Position numbers and translations under genes: made by a program
Notes under the pieces: generated by a model
What the model saw: the letters and a program-made list of their open reading frames with translations, nothing else
Database searches by the model: none
What the model was told of the DNA's origin: nothing
Shown here: piece after piece, positions 11,705 through 23,626 of the stretch
How positions within the stretch are numbered: position 1 is the first letter of the stretch
Layout: the number at the start of each line of letters is the position of its first letter
Source: Astrocystis sublimbata
Lineage: Eukaryota; Ascomycota; Sordariomycetes; Xylariales; Xylariaceae
Length of the DNA stretch: 64,000 bases
Assembly (NCBI GenBank): GCA_022453515.1
Contig: JAJNNY010000060.1
Coordinates: 62,001-126,000 of the forward strand
Direction of reading: 5' to 3'

Positions 11705-13405
11705 ATAAGTAAGAGAAAGGGAGGCTTGTGGCGGTTTGGTCGATCACTGTATTACAACATGGATTTATCTACTATGTCAACTGGTTTTGTTTAGCATAAG
11801 ATACCCGGATCAGGGTGGTGAATTAGGGGGGAGGGGGGCATAGGTGAATTGAATAGCCCATCGTCGAAATCGGTTGTCATGGTCCCTCGCAGCACATCAT
11901 CTGCCGGTATAGTGATATAATGGCATACCTTACTATAGACTCAATTCATAGCTACTACCTAGTCTCACTCATATCAATAATAATCACCTCATTGCATTTT
12001 ACTCGCTTAATAACTATCACAACACAAAAGATGAGTGATACTACCTAACCTACCTCTTTAGATGAGGTAGCAGTCGGCTTATCACGTGAACCGTTTTTGA
12101 TGCGATTGCAAGCTTCACACGGGATGAAGGGAGGGTGGTAATGGTCGGCAACCGGGACTGCGGTGATGCGACCTAACCTAATTACCTTTTTGCGGTTACA
12201 TTACTGTCACTAACGTAGATTGGCCAAGCTGGCTAAATGGTGGAATTTTTAAGTTTCGTTTAATGTATGTATCTAGATTGCGTATGCTTACAACCCGAAA
12301 TATGTCTTTCCATCTTTAAGGGAGAATATAGGCAAGTTTAGCTCAATAGGTGTTGAAATGCGCATGGCTGATGAAACACGTGCCGCTCAAGCCGTTGCAA
12401 CATGCGAACCACGCCTCCCCACGCTGCGGTGGCGTACAAGCGTTGCACTGGTTCTTCAGCGGAGCAATACTATTGATATTTATTTCTAGTATGTCACAAG
12501 GACTTAGGAACATTGAGCAAGATTTGACCACCGACTAGTGTCAGACATGAGATAATGGACTTAGCTGACTGCTTTTCAAACAATGCATCGCAACAGATAA
12601 CTTGTGCAAAAACCTGTATTGAGACAACACGTGGTATTCGGGACCGCTGTAAGGGGCTACGAGGTGCTGTAAGGGGGCGCTTGGCTCCGTGGCGCATTCA
12701 AGATGACCGACCGAGGATCAGCGAGATTCAGCTGTGCCATTCGCTGACGGACAGCTTTTATTGGCAGCTAGCGGGAGTCTAAGGGGCTGGGGTACATGAT
12801 CACACACCTTAGGGGTGGTGGATATGCATGTACCTTGAGCAATAGCCCTGAGACTAGTAGGTTCGTTGTCCAGCTGCTTCTCGCTTACGAGTCCACTTAA
12901 ATTACTTACCTAGCTGAACCCCTCTCGCCTTGCTGCATGTGTCACCTAGTACGCGATCCCACGCTACTATTACCTGCTAATCGCTGGATAGATTGAAGAT
13001 CCATGAGACATGACAAGATATTAAAGATAGTTTGGAGATAGATAGCTGCATTATAGTCTTTATACTTGGGAGAGGTCTCTTGCATGCAAATTGTATAATT
13101 GTATTTATTGCTATTTCACCCTGTACATTTTCACCTACTTTGATCTTCCTCCTTTATTTCCTGTCCCCGCGACGGTTGTACCTTGTCCTCGAGAATCGGC
13201 ACGATCAGGAACAGGAGTACGCGTAGGTGGGCAAAGCACCGCCCAGCCTGCATGTTGCCGCATTTCGAGATAGACTTTCTTCCCACTTCCCACTGCAGAA
13301 TGAAAAAGCAAAAAGACCGTCGCGGCCGTACAAATACCTTATGCCGCTAGGAAACATCTCAAAGATGCGTCATTTCACTGTCACACATCGTCTTCTCTCG
13401 CCATC
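11705..13405. other. Intergenic stretch, no supported gene
   Basis: About 1.7 kb holding the 3' flank of the NLR gene and the promoter of the GT90 gene. Two copies of gctgtaagggg lie about 24 nt apart near 12645-12680. No RNA gene, long frame or transposon end is visible. Confidence 0.5.
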
Positions 13406-16065
13406 ATGTCGCAGCCATCGATATCGTCAGTCGTCGACCGTGGGCTGCTGGACTCCGCCGCCTTCGCAGCCGCTGCGGCCTTGCTGAGCGGCGCACTGGC
13501 TTGCCATCTCTCCTCTACGCGGCGGTCCTCCGAGCTGACCTCGGAGCTCCTGTGCTGGGTACTGTTGCCCCCTCTTTTCGAGCTGCTCCAGCGACGTCGC
13601 CGTAGTCGATTTCCCGTCGACGCCGACGACAAACGACTGCCGCCGGTGAATGACACCCCAGTGGCAGAGCCCTGCTTTAGACCATCCATTATCTCCGTCT
13701 CACTCGTAGCCATCGCTATCACTGTCAGCAGTGTCTTCAGAGCCGAAGTGGGCACTGATATCCTATTCGTAAGTTGGCCAGCCTACTGGTATGACCTGGC
13801 CACCAGTATCAACACACACGCAAAGAGTCTAACACGCTGTAGCCGGCCGTGGCGCTATGCCTAGCCCTACTTTCTCAACGTGACATTCTCGCCGTTTCTA
13901 TGACTGCCGTCTTTTCTATTGCCGTACTGTCCGAATGGGATCCTCTCGCATACGTGCTGTCGCTGATTCCCCTCGTTGCTACATTCGTCGCTTATGCTCT
14001 GTTCACGCCCCACTCGAGTCGGTGGCTGCGGTGGCTGCGGTGGCCGCGGGCCTTCGATATCAAGACCGCCATCTGGCCTCTCTCGCTACGTATAGCTCTC
14101 CTGTTGGCCATCGTGCTTGGCAGAGAATCGTACGTCATCGGCGTCCCCAGAGTCAACATTCTAGACACCGTAGTCTTGGCCTCGGTGAAGGCCTGCACGT
14201 GGTATTTCACAGCACAATTGGTATGTTCCACTCACATTGGAGTTTCCGGCAAATCATGCTCACAGGTTTTAAAGGCACAGCATACCTCATGGGTCGTTGC
14301 AGCCGTAGCTGGCACCTTCAGCCTCACCGCCAGCCAGAACCCGTTCTCCCAGCAATTGGAAATCCGCGCGATCATGACCGTGGTGGCGTCCCAATCATCC
14401 CTCGGCGTCATCATCGCCTTGCTGCCGAAGCCAGCTGCGGCGAAGTCGAAACTCTGGGTTTTGGGTCTCCTACCTCTGCTTACCTATCTAGCAAACGTGA
14501 ATGCCATTTGGAGTGCACAGGCGTTGGCAGTATTGGACTCTGGAAACCACACTGTGAGGATGCTGATTGGCGAGCACCATAACAAATTCGAAAGCATGCT
14601 TCTCAAACAGTCAGGGACCTACTTTGCTGCTAGTTCCGAATACAAGCGCCGGTACGGACTCGAGCCACCACCTGGTTTCGAGGAGTGGTTCGGCTTTGCC
14701 TTGTCGCATCAGTCCCCCGTCATCGATGAGTTTGATACCATTGCCGAGGGCATCAAGCCTTTCCTCAGACTGAGCGGCCAGGAGATTTCCGATATGATGA
14801 CCCAAGTCTTTGATCTGCCAGACCATGAGCTGTGGAGTTGCTCAATGTCCGGCCAGCCAGCCAAGACAGAGTGCAACCACCATGGGCGTGAGAACGACAG
14901 AAATAACGCCGAGTTTTTCGATAAGATAACCAGTCAGATCCCTCGGCCGTTCAATTTGAAACTACTCCTCAACCATCTTGACGAGCCCAGTGTCCTCTTC
15001 CCACCCTCTGCTCACGAGATGAGCAGACCAAACATAACGGATATGGGCGGCATGCGAGTCTGGGATCAATTGACGAAGCATTGCCCTGATCAAAAAAGCA
15101 AAACAGCCCCCCGGCATGGCCCTCCGATTGACACCTATGGTCTGCCTTTTGTGACGGATCTGAAGTCGTCCATGAACCTGTGTGAACATCCCGAATACAG
15201 CAGGTTACACGGCTTGCTCTTGGCCCCCGAATCCTTGCGCTTGGTCGAGGGCCTGGTACCGGCACTCTCTACCGGTGCGCCGTCCACCATGGGGGATATA
15301 CTGTATCCCAGCTCAGCATACGTGGTGGAGGACCGATTCGCCTATCACGCAGACGAAGACGTCGATTGGAACAAGAAGCGAAACAACCTGTACTGGGCCG
15401 GCTCGACCACCGGCGGCCACAGCCATGCCATAGAGTGGCACAACCTACACCGCCAGAGATTCGTCGAGCTCGCGCAGCACCTGACACAGCGACCATTATA
15501 CTACCTGCAGCAAAAGGACGGCGTCCTCACCAAGGTACAATCGTGGTTCCTCAACAGCCGGCTCTACGACGTCGTGTTCGCCAACGTGCTGCAATGCGAC
15601 GCCAAAGCCTGCCGCGAGCAGAAGCAGTACTTCAAGCGCAAGCCGTGGGCGAGCGGCAGCCGCCCCTTCCAGTCGAAACTGGTCTTCGACCTCGACGGCA
15701 ACGGCATCAGCGGGCGCTACTACAAGCTGCTGGCGTCCAAGTCGGCCCCGCTGAAGCAGACGCTGGTGCGCGAGTGGCACGACGACCGCCTTGTGCCCTG
15801 GGTCCACTACATCCCCGTCAGCCAGAGCCTCGAGGAGCTCCCCGAGCTCGTCCTCTACCTGACCTCGACGCCCGGCGGCCAGAAGCAGGCGAAGGAGATT
15901 GCCGACCAGGGCCGCGAGTGGTTCAAGAAAGCCTTCCGCGAGGTCGATTACGTGATTTATATGTATCGCTTGTTGTTGGAGCTGGCGCGGTTGCAGGATC
16001 CGCAGAGACCGGCTTGGAATCCTGGTTTGACGACCGCTGGCGATGAGGTGGGGAATATTGATTAG
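13406..16065 (+). CDS. GT90 (CAP10-like) glycosyltransferase with N-terminal multi-pass membrane domain
   Basis: Exon 1 is 13406-13768 and exon 2 starts at 13843 after a 74-nt GTAAGT...TGTAG intron, phase 0 (GTDILF|PAVALCLALL), ending at 16065. A further in-frame intron is likely from GTATGT at 14221, with candidate acceptors at 14265 (45 nt) or 14280 (60 nt). The protein is 861 aa unspliced there, or 846 or 841 aa. The first 360 or so residues contain about eight to ten hydrophobic segments. The second half is the CAP10 domain, shown by NNLYWAGSTTGG and FDLDGNGISGRYYKLLAS followed by PWVHYIPVS. Family knowledge: CAP10 proteins are Golgi-type O-xylosyl or glucosyl transferases acting on capsule or cell-wall glycans; the substrate here is unknown. 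The 3' third is noticeably GC-richer than the 5' part, as in the neighbouring NLR gene. Confidence 0.9.
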
Positions 16066-16822
16066 AGTTGAATATATATAGAGGATGGGGCTGGATGATT
16101 AGGTATTGTTTGGGGATGGGTGGCTGCCTTGTTGATGAGTAATGATCATGCGTTTGTGTAATACATAAGGAACAGGATTCGTTCAGCAATGGAACGCGTT
16201 AAACTATATGGACTAGAAAACTGAACTTCTACCTAGGGATTATATTTCGTGTTTTATTTTCATAAGAGCAAGTCAGTAGATATGAGCAAAGTCATATTGC
16301 TTCAGTAATACGCTGTGCCTTTCTTGGATGTGTCTATGCGAGGGAGTTTTCTGTGAGCCCAAGTTCACAAGCTCGTCGGCTCTCCCTAGTCGAGGGTCAG
16401 GGTGGCCTCCATGAATAAAAGGACATCTCTTCGGAATATCTACTTAGTCAAACACATCACAGTTGTGGTCACAATAGGCAAAGGGAGCATGTAATCGAGC
16501 CTATCCTTGATGTGTGTCTGGATGATAGATGTTATACGATCCGTTACCTAGGTAGAGTCTACTTCCAAATAGTCAAAGAAAACAATACAAGGTTAGTTGA
16601 TATTTCATTACTCGAGCTAGGTAGGTATGAAAAGAAGTAGGGTGCTCGTTAGTCTTCGCGAATTAGCACATATTCTACAATAGTATTCATGCTCCTCTTT
16701 ATCTTTACATCAATGCCATTGTTGCTATTATGTATCTAAACTACAAGTAAGTAAGTAAGTAGATAGGTAACTAATGCTCAACTAGTAAGCATGGTTCCGG
16801 GATGGACGCTTTCTCTTTCTGC
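16066..16822. other. Intergenic stretch, no supported gene
   Basis: AT-rich 0.76 kb carrying the 3' flanks of two convergent genes, the GT90 gene and small cysteine-rich gene A. Short taagtaag runs occur near 16745. No other feature is seen. Confidence 0.5.
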
Positions 16823-16993
16823 TTAATGACAGCCGCAATTTGAGTCTCGAATAGTTTCCGACATGGAATTATTCGCTCCATCACATCCCTCGCCGGCTTG
16901 GGCCTTTTCACAGACTCGAACGAATTGCCAATGCTGCCTGACAATTTTGCCGCACCTCGTACAGGCGTGGTAGACCATAGTTCCGTAACACAT
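16823..16993 (-). CDS. Small cysteine-rich protein, copy A (56 aa)
   Basis: Single uninterrupted frame, ATG at 16993 to TAA at 16825-16823, 56 codons. It begins MCYGTMVYHACTRCGK and ends SNCGCH. No signal peptide, so a cytosolic or nuclear protein is expected. Evidence that it is a gene comes from comparison with copy B about 540 bp upstream: both are exactly 56 codons, align without gaps, and share about 26 residues including Cys 2, 11, 14, 28, 37 and 53, His 9 and 56, and Trp 22. The nucleotides just before the ATG (agcaatc) are also shared. The C-x2-C plus later Cys/His spacing suggests metal binding, which is an inference. I do not recognise a named family. It is below the length limit of most gene callers. 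Confidence 0.72.
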   Translation of the reverse strand: MCYGTMVYHACTRCGKIVRQHWQFVRVCEKAQAGEGCDGANNSMSETIRDSNCGCH

Positions 16994-17360
16994 GATTGCT
17001 GTTGGGTTTTTTTTTGGGAGGATGTTTGATAAGGGTTTTGTTTTTCCGAATAGTTTGCTTAGGATTTAGACTTGTATGTAGTTGTGATCATGATGTGCGA
17101 TTGCTGTTGTTTTCTCTCTATTCACAAGCACCGGATTACCGCGATATTTATGCTTCTACGACGCAATTTACATCTCGCAAACAAGACCCTTGTTTTCTTC
17201 TTGTTTCAAACAACTTTCTATTAACTACTATACGAACAAAGACGAAGCGAAATCAAATAGTTGGTATTGCCGACCGACAATACCGTTTGTTATAATACTA
17301 CTCAACGAAAACAACGCATCATGCATTCCAAGAAGCGTTCTATCTATCTGATTACCTGTG

Positions 17361-17531
17361 TCAATGCATCCCGCAGTTGCCGTCCCGGGGGCTCGACGAC
17401 GAAGACTGATTCCGTCCGACACATCGCCCGCCGCTCTTTTCCGAGTCGCAATATCTCGAGACCCTCCACTCTTGGCGGGTGACTGCGCCGCAAATGGAGC
17501 AGAGGTGGTAGATAATCGTTCCTGAACACAT
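17361..17531 (-). CDS. Small cysteine-rich protein, copy B (56 aa), tandem paralogue of copy A
   Basis: Frame from ATG at 17531 to TGA at 17363-17361, 56 codons, starting MCSGTIIYHLCSICGA and ending DGNCGMH. The frame is also open upstream to 17663, but the internal ATG is chosen because copy A starts at the same place and both have agcaatc before it. All six cysteines (2, 11, 14, 28, 37, 53) are conserved in copy A, and His 9, Trp 22, Arg 49, Asp 50 and His 56 match. A serine run (about 43-47) replaces a divergent stretch. The upstream region is also similar between copies (gtgcttg, gcacatca/gcgcatca and acaagtc blocks), so promoter and gene were duplicated together. Function unknown; zinc binding is plausible. 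Confidence 0.75.
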   Translation of the reverse strand: MCSGTIIYHLCSICGAVTRQEWRVSRYCDSEKSGGRCVGRNQSSSSSPRDGNCGMH

Positions 17532-19452
17532 GATTGCTTGTTTGTTATTCGTTAGTTGTTGCAGTTGTTGAAATTTTTGAAATGGGATTTGAATAGGATG
17601 CTGAATGGGACTTGTGTAAGTCGGTGTGATGCGCAGTTGCTCTGTGTTTCCATTCTCAAGCACCTGGTTTCGCTGCCTGATGTTTTATACTTCAATTCAT
17701 GTTAGTAGCTAGCTATCATTCAAGATTTGGCACACAAGGCATTATCATTGAATTCTTTCACGCAATCTTCTATGCATTCTTGTTTTAACAAAGCTGAGGC
17801 ATAGAGCAATCAACCTCGTAGACAATGGTTATTCTTGTAAGAATATGCAATACAACCAAGAGACCTTCGGTCTTAGTCTGGCAAAGACTCAGCGTCAATC
17901 GAATTTTAAACAGTGTCTTTTGTTGCAAGTCCGTCCATTGAGATCACAGTATGCCCTAGCTCCCAAGTCGCGGAGTAGTAATCGAGGACGACTCTGTCAG
18001 GAAATCCGACACCTCAATGCGTAAAAGCATACCGATTAGCTCTGTTCCCTCCTTTGGTCTTGCTATCTTGGTAATGAACTAGTAGCACGCAGTAGCCTAT
18101 TATGTAGGACCAAGGAAGTGGTCACGACATCAGCGTCATCCCGCCACTTCACGTTCGCTGTTTTCAGCTGCACCGTAAGCCGGAGTTATAGTTTACGGAG
18201 TAGAGCACACATCAGCCATGAGCGTATCTGACCCGAGAGTGCCGGCGCTTACCGGGACGGCTACTCGTACGCATGCGTTCCTTTGTTTACTTACCAAATC
18301 TGCCTCCAGCTACCTAAAGTACCTATGACAAGGGTAAGCTTCGGATACGACTAACACGACTGTGCGACGCTCGGGTGATCTGAGACATACGACCAGCGAC
18401 GTCCGTCGTGCATATTGAGGAATTAATTGCCCTCAGCTATAGTGTAGGCCGTCCCATTGAACTCGCAATGAGCTGAAACAAACGAACATTGTAAAGGAAG
18501 GTGCATGCAGACTATATGCAATAAACCAACGTACAATCGCAGAGCCCTTGATCTTTCCGTTTGTTCGTCTTTGCGCCGACCGTGGTCAACACCAGGTATT
18601 CGTAGTCGTAGTACTACAGGGGTTCGACGTCTGTGCTATTTGGCCTAGCTTCCTGTGGTAGCTAGCTCAGGGTTCTTTCTGCAGATCGCGCATTGATGCT
18701 GTTGATTGACCAATGAACAGCATGCAATATACATCAAGCTACACCGACCATCCTATCCCGGAAGTGAGCTGACAGCTACTATAGGATGATGCATGAGGCA
18801 GGCAGGCAGGCGAGCGCAGGAACAAGAGCTCGAGAGAAGGTGGTCCCATTCTATAAACCGCGCAGGTGGACGGGGCAGTTACAAGTAATAACAAGCCACA
18901 CACACTATATTCTCTCCCAATACAACCACTTCTTGATGTTTACCCGCTACATTCTTGGTGTTTGGCAGGAGAACTGCCGTTGCCGCTCGCCTCCCTAAAT
19001 ACACATTAGAGACATTGTCTCTGATCGTCTTTTGGAGATCAGGCCTGCCTGTGCGAAGAAGAACCAGCCCAGCCACCCGAGGGAACTACTGTATGATAGG
19101 GCCGCACTCGGTATCCATTCCATATCTGACCCCCGCAATCTTACGTTAGATCGAGCACGCCTACTAAAAATCCCGAACTTATACGTCATTCTATGATTTG
19201 ATTTCGCTTCATTAGGAAGGTCGACAGCTTAGCTCTCAAAGACCTCGCCTCGTCTTCTAGTCAGAAAGCCATCAAGAACGAGAAAGAGTCGCGTCGAAGG
19301 TGGCTCACGTGGACAATACGCATAGGAGCATAGGAGGGTCCTGCAGGGTCCAACAGCAGGCCACTATATAAACAAGCTTTCTGCTTCCCGGCACTAAGAT
19401 CTTGGTTGCTCCCTTGGCTGTCCTTGGCTTCTCCCACTTGTGTCCCCCCAAG
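17532..19452. other. Intergenic stretch: duplicated promoter, then no gene up to the peptidase
   Basis: About 1.9 kb. The left 160 bp is the promoter of copy B, recognisable as a duplicate of the promoter of copy A. The remainder has only short unsupported frames. The right end is the peptidase promoter with a clear TATA element. Confidence 0.5.
19365..19372 (+). promoter_or_regulatory. TATA box of the S53 peptidase gene
   Basis: TATATAAA lies 88 nt upstream of the ATG at 19453, a spacing normal for a fungal core promoter. It follows a short GC-richer stretch with the imperfect repeat gagggtcctgcagggtcc. Confidence 0.6.
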
Positions 19453-21743
19453 ATGCACGTTCCAACCTTAATAGCAGCGCTTGCGTGCTGTGCTATACCA
19501 TCTTCAGCAGCGCCGTCGTCGAACGGCCACGTGCTGCACGAGAAGCGTGATGGCACGCCGCATCTTTGGCAGAAGCGCGACCGGGCTACCCCGAGTCAGG
19601 TGCTGCCAATTCGCATTGGCCTTCGCCAGCGCAACCTAGAAAACGCGGAGAAATATGTCTTCGATGTCGCTGAGTGAGTATCGTCACACAGTACAACCAG
19701 GAGATGGCCATTGACTAACATTTCACAGCCCTGATTCACCAAACTTTGGTATGCCGAGTCGAAACCCTATGGCTTTCCGAACATGCATCGCTTGAGGGTC
19801 CAGCGCTAATCTAGTTGGGGGACTATAGGCAAGCATTGGTCAGCTGAGAAAGTGGCCAACACCTTTGCGCCATCTCCCGAATCAAAGGACGCAGTCGTGA
19901 ATTGGCTAGAGGATGCAGGTATCAATCGGAACCGCATATCGCTTTCCAAAGGTGTGTAATGGTTTTATCCAAGCCAGAGCATCAATGTTAATCTTACTGA
20001 TCAATTGCAGGCCACAATTGGGTGCAGTTTGACGGCACTGTCAAAGAAGCAGAAACCCTATTCGCGACCGAGTATTGGCACTATCAACATGTCGAGGATG
20101 GCGGTCTTCGCCTCGCTGTCGATGCTTACAGCCTTCCAAAACATGTCCAGAAGCACGTCGACTTTGTCATGCCCACCGTGCAGCTAGACGGCCTCAAGCC
20201 TGTTGCCAACACCAACCACGGGCGCGAAAACCTGGCAAGGATCCCACAAGGCGCATCACTTGGTTCTTTGCCCTGCGGACAGCTCATCACTGTCGAATGC
20301 TTGCGCAAGCTGTACAAATTCCCCGAGGGCAAGACGGCCGATGCCAGCAACAAGATCGGTATAGCCGAATGGGCCGACTACCTGTACGAGCCTGATCTGC
20401 CCATCTACTTCAAGAACTTCACCAAGCCCGAGATCCCCGCCGACACGAAACCGGAGTTTGTCGCTATTGACGGAGGCTTAACCGCCAACCTCACGACCAT
20501 CTCGCAGGGGTCGGGTGTCGAAGCCGCTCTAGATGTCCAGGCTGCATACGCTATCGTCCACCCCCAGCAGGTTCGCTACTACCAGGTCGGTGACGGCATC
20601 AACGTCGATAGTGTCGGCACTTTTAACATATTCCTTGACGCCCTCGACGAGAGCTATTGCACTTACGAAGGTGGCGATCAGCCATATGTTGGTGAGTATA
20701 TGTCCCTATGCTCGGTTTAGAGGGCAATCAGCGACTAACATGGTAAAGACCCGGCGTACCCTGACCCGAACGACAACGAGCTAGGATACCAAGGGCCGTT
20801 ACAATGTGGCGGTGCGCCCAAATCCAACGTGATCTCTGTGAGCTACGGGCAGATAGAAGTAGGTATCACAATCCAGCGATAAGTGAAGCCAGTTCTGACA
20901 AAGCCATGCAGGGTGCTCTGCCAGAGTTCTACCAAGTTCGACAATGCCACGAATGGATGAAGCTTGGACTCCAAGGTGTGAGCGTTATCTATGCAAGCGG
21001 GGATTCTGGAGTTGCGAATAGGTATAATGCTGGCTATCCTAATTCGTGCCTTAACGCGGACAACCTGTTCGTCGACAATAATGGAACGCGATACTCGCCG
21101 TCCTTCCCCGTCAACTGCCCCTACATCACTGCCGGTAAGCTAAGCATATACTTTGCGTATCTAGGAGATCTAGAGTACTGACGTCCCTCTGTTAGTTGGC
21201 GCAACCACCCTCCTCGGCAACGACACCGACAGCGGAGAGCGCGCCGTCTCAGTGCCTGGCAGCGGCCCGGCCAACGCATACTACTCGGGCGGCGGCTTCT
21301 CCAACATATTCGCGGTGCCCTCCTACCAAGCCTCGGCCGTCAAGAAGTTCATGAAGAACCACGCGCCCAACTACGGCCCCAACGTCTACAACGACACGGG
21401 CAAGGCACGCGGGTTCCCCGACGTCGCAGCCATCGGCTTGAACGTGGCGACAATCTGGAACGGCACGACGATGGGCGTAGGCGGCACCAGCGCAAGCGCC
21501 CCGATCTTCGCCGGCATCGTGAACCTGCTCAACGAAGAGCGCATCGCCATCGGCAAGGGCCCCATCGGCTTCTTGAATCCCACCTTGTACAAGCACCCAC
21601 AAGCTTTCAACGATATCACGATCGGAGATAACCCGGGTTGCGGTACTGGTGGGTTCAACGCCACTCCGGGCTGGGATCCTGTTACGGGACTGGGCACGCC
21701 CAATTACGAGAAGCTGCTGCCTATCTTCCTCCGTCTTCCGTAG
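19453..21743 (+). CDS. Secreted sedolisin-family serine peptidase (S53, tripeptidyl-peptidase type)
   Basis: Seven exons: 19453-19673, 19729-19748 (20 nt), 19829-19951, 20011-20691, 20749-20858, 20912-21134 and 21196-21743. They join in frame to 641 aa, with GT-AG introns of 53-80 nt. The N-terminus (MHVPTLIAALACC) is a signal peptide ending near SAAPSS; an upstream in-frame ATG at 19402 would weaken it. A pro-domain follows, containing the SPNFGKHWS activation-peptide motif. The catalytic Glu and Asp are in GVEAALDVQ (about 291 and 295), the oxyanion Asp in YASGDSG (about 415) and the nucleophile Ser in GGTSASAP (about 557), so the enzyme looks intact. Several N-x-S/T sites are present. Family knowledge: these acid-active peptidases release tripeptides or act as endopeptidases outside the cell or in the vacuole. 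Confidence 0.93.
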
Positions 21744-23430
21744 AGGGGTGAGGGTGAGGCATACATTGCGCTGCTGGTTGAAACACCACTTTATAGGCAT
21801 GCTAGCTATATCGTTACAGTGGTAGCGTTAAGACAATAGACTTGGCGAACACTTTAATAGAACTAGTATTTGCTTAGCTTTACTACTTATTGACGCGACG
21901 TCGCACCGCTAAAGGCAATTTGGACTCGGAGTACCAATTATCTTGTGTGTTCAGCAACGTATTCAGTATACACAGTGTAAGATGATGGATTCCCATTGTC
22001 AACAATGATCGACTCGATGGACACCCGCTAGCCATTTTCGCAAAACAAAAAGTGACGGGTTATCAAAAGAGCATAGGTTCAACTCCGTGTTCATCCCAAG
22101 AGCTAGACAGTATAAGTTAGTTGGTAAGGAAGTTGCAGCTGTGAAGTTGAAAGGAGTAATTCCTCCAAGTTCAACAAGTATTCTACCCATGATCTACCCA
22201 GGTACGCATTATTTCCATATCATTGGACAACTGTAACCTAGCTTTGCACGCTAATAATGAAAATGATTTTCGTACTCGGCAAAGTCATGATGATTTACTT
22301 GGCCACATCTCTATTAGCTTGACTTCCACTAAGAAGATAGTTAAAACACCAGTGACAAGCATTCTTGGTAACTTTTCGAGTTCACAACTTAAAGTGAAGC
22401 TCTAGTAAACTATATACGATATAGAAAATACCTTCGAGATCTGTCAGGATGTGTAGAAGCGTGCCGTTTGCTCAGTATACTAAACACTCACCTCACTAGA
22501 ATCCAACATCCCATCCAAGACAAAGCAAATTCTCCAGTACCTAGACCAAATAGCCAAAACCAAGCCACCAAGCGAGTCAAGCTGAACCCGCGTGCGTGAC
22601 CACGCATAAATCCTTTTCCTCCCACCCTTGCCCTGATCAATTAGGCGTTGCCGATCCCAGAACCGGCCAGGCCAACACGTTCGGACCATACCGAGCCACA
22701 GTAGGCAAGCTCTTTACTACTTTGAGTGGTAGTTGCCATCCTCTAGCTCTTTCGCCTAGGAACTAGTAGGAGCAGGGCCACCTAGAGCACATTTTCCGGC
22801 GGCGCCCCCTCATTATGCTACCGAGGTTAGTTAGTCCTAAGTATATCTCCGACCCAGTCAGAAAGTGCAAAAGCAGGTTTGGGAGCCGTCAACGCGCGGG
22901 CCCAGGCTGGCGAGCCGTGCCCAGTGGGACTCGAGGACACCTCTAGCGTGAAAGCTCGACCAAACCGTCGGGCTCGGGACGGGGATGAAATTTTCTTAGC
23001 ATATAGCCAGACTGTCGTTGTTGAGTGTGGAGCTAGCATCCAGAACTGTTGAAAATTTCTGCCGAGCACGCTTCAACAATGTGACAGGATTCGTGTTGGT
23101 AGGTGCAGTCGCTGGGCTAGGCAAGCGACGAGAGTAAGAGCTCTGGCCCTGGAGGCCTTTTCTTCCGTCCCGAAAAGAGATTCAATCGTGCGATTTGCAA
23201 TAATTACTGCAGTCGTAGTAGTCTAGGTCTTTCTAGCTTCTTGCATGATTTCGATCCCTCGTCCACGCTTCCAATACAGTCAGAGTAGGTAGGTAAGTTC
23301 ACAGAACTAGCATCAAGAAACCAAGCTCCGACAGACAACCAATAACGCTCCGCAGTCTATTCGTGCTTTAGCTAATTTTTTCATTGAACGATCCCGACAT
23401 CGGACTCGCTGCGTAGTTGCTCGGTTGCGG

Positions 23431-23439
23431 ATCTGATAA
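23431..23439 (+). promoter_or_regulatory. Iron-responsive GATA-factor site (ATCTGATAA), distal
   Basis: ATCTGATAA is an exact match to ATCWGATAA, the established motif of the fungal iron regulators of the SreA/SRE type, which repress siderophore genes when iron is plentiful. It lies 685 nt upstream of the transporter ATG. A near-match, ATCTGATTA, lies at 23471-23479. Confidence 0.72.
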
Positions 23440-23617
23440 GATTCGGGCACGGGCACAGACGGGTTCTCGGATCTGATTAGAGCCAGTAGCTGATGGAGGT
23501 GGAGCAAGTGAAGGAAGGATTCCAACCTATTGGGAGGCCAAGGAAGAGCGGCTTGGCCGGACGCAACGCTACTGTAACCACCATTCCGCTTCCCGACTAC
23601 GCCTTGGCAATGGTACG

Positions 23618-23626
23618 ATCTGATAA
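23618..23626 (+). promoter_or_regulatory. Iron-responsive GATA-factor site (ATCTGATAA), proximal
   Basis: Second exact ATCWGATAA match, same orientation, 498 nt upstream of the transporter start. Two perfect copies of a 9-nt motif within 200 bp fit direct control by an SreA-like repressor. Confidence 0.75.

Noticed and set aside
15366..16046. 226-codon alternative plus frame inside the GT90 gene
   Set aside because: Arg/Pro/Ala-rich shadow of the CAP10-domain frame.
22480..22689. Minus frame MVRTCWPGRFWDRQ and a plus frame ending KTKPPSESS in the same place
   Set aside because: Both look slightly protein-like, but neither extends, has an identifiable partner exon or a known family.
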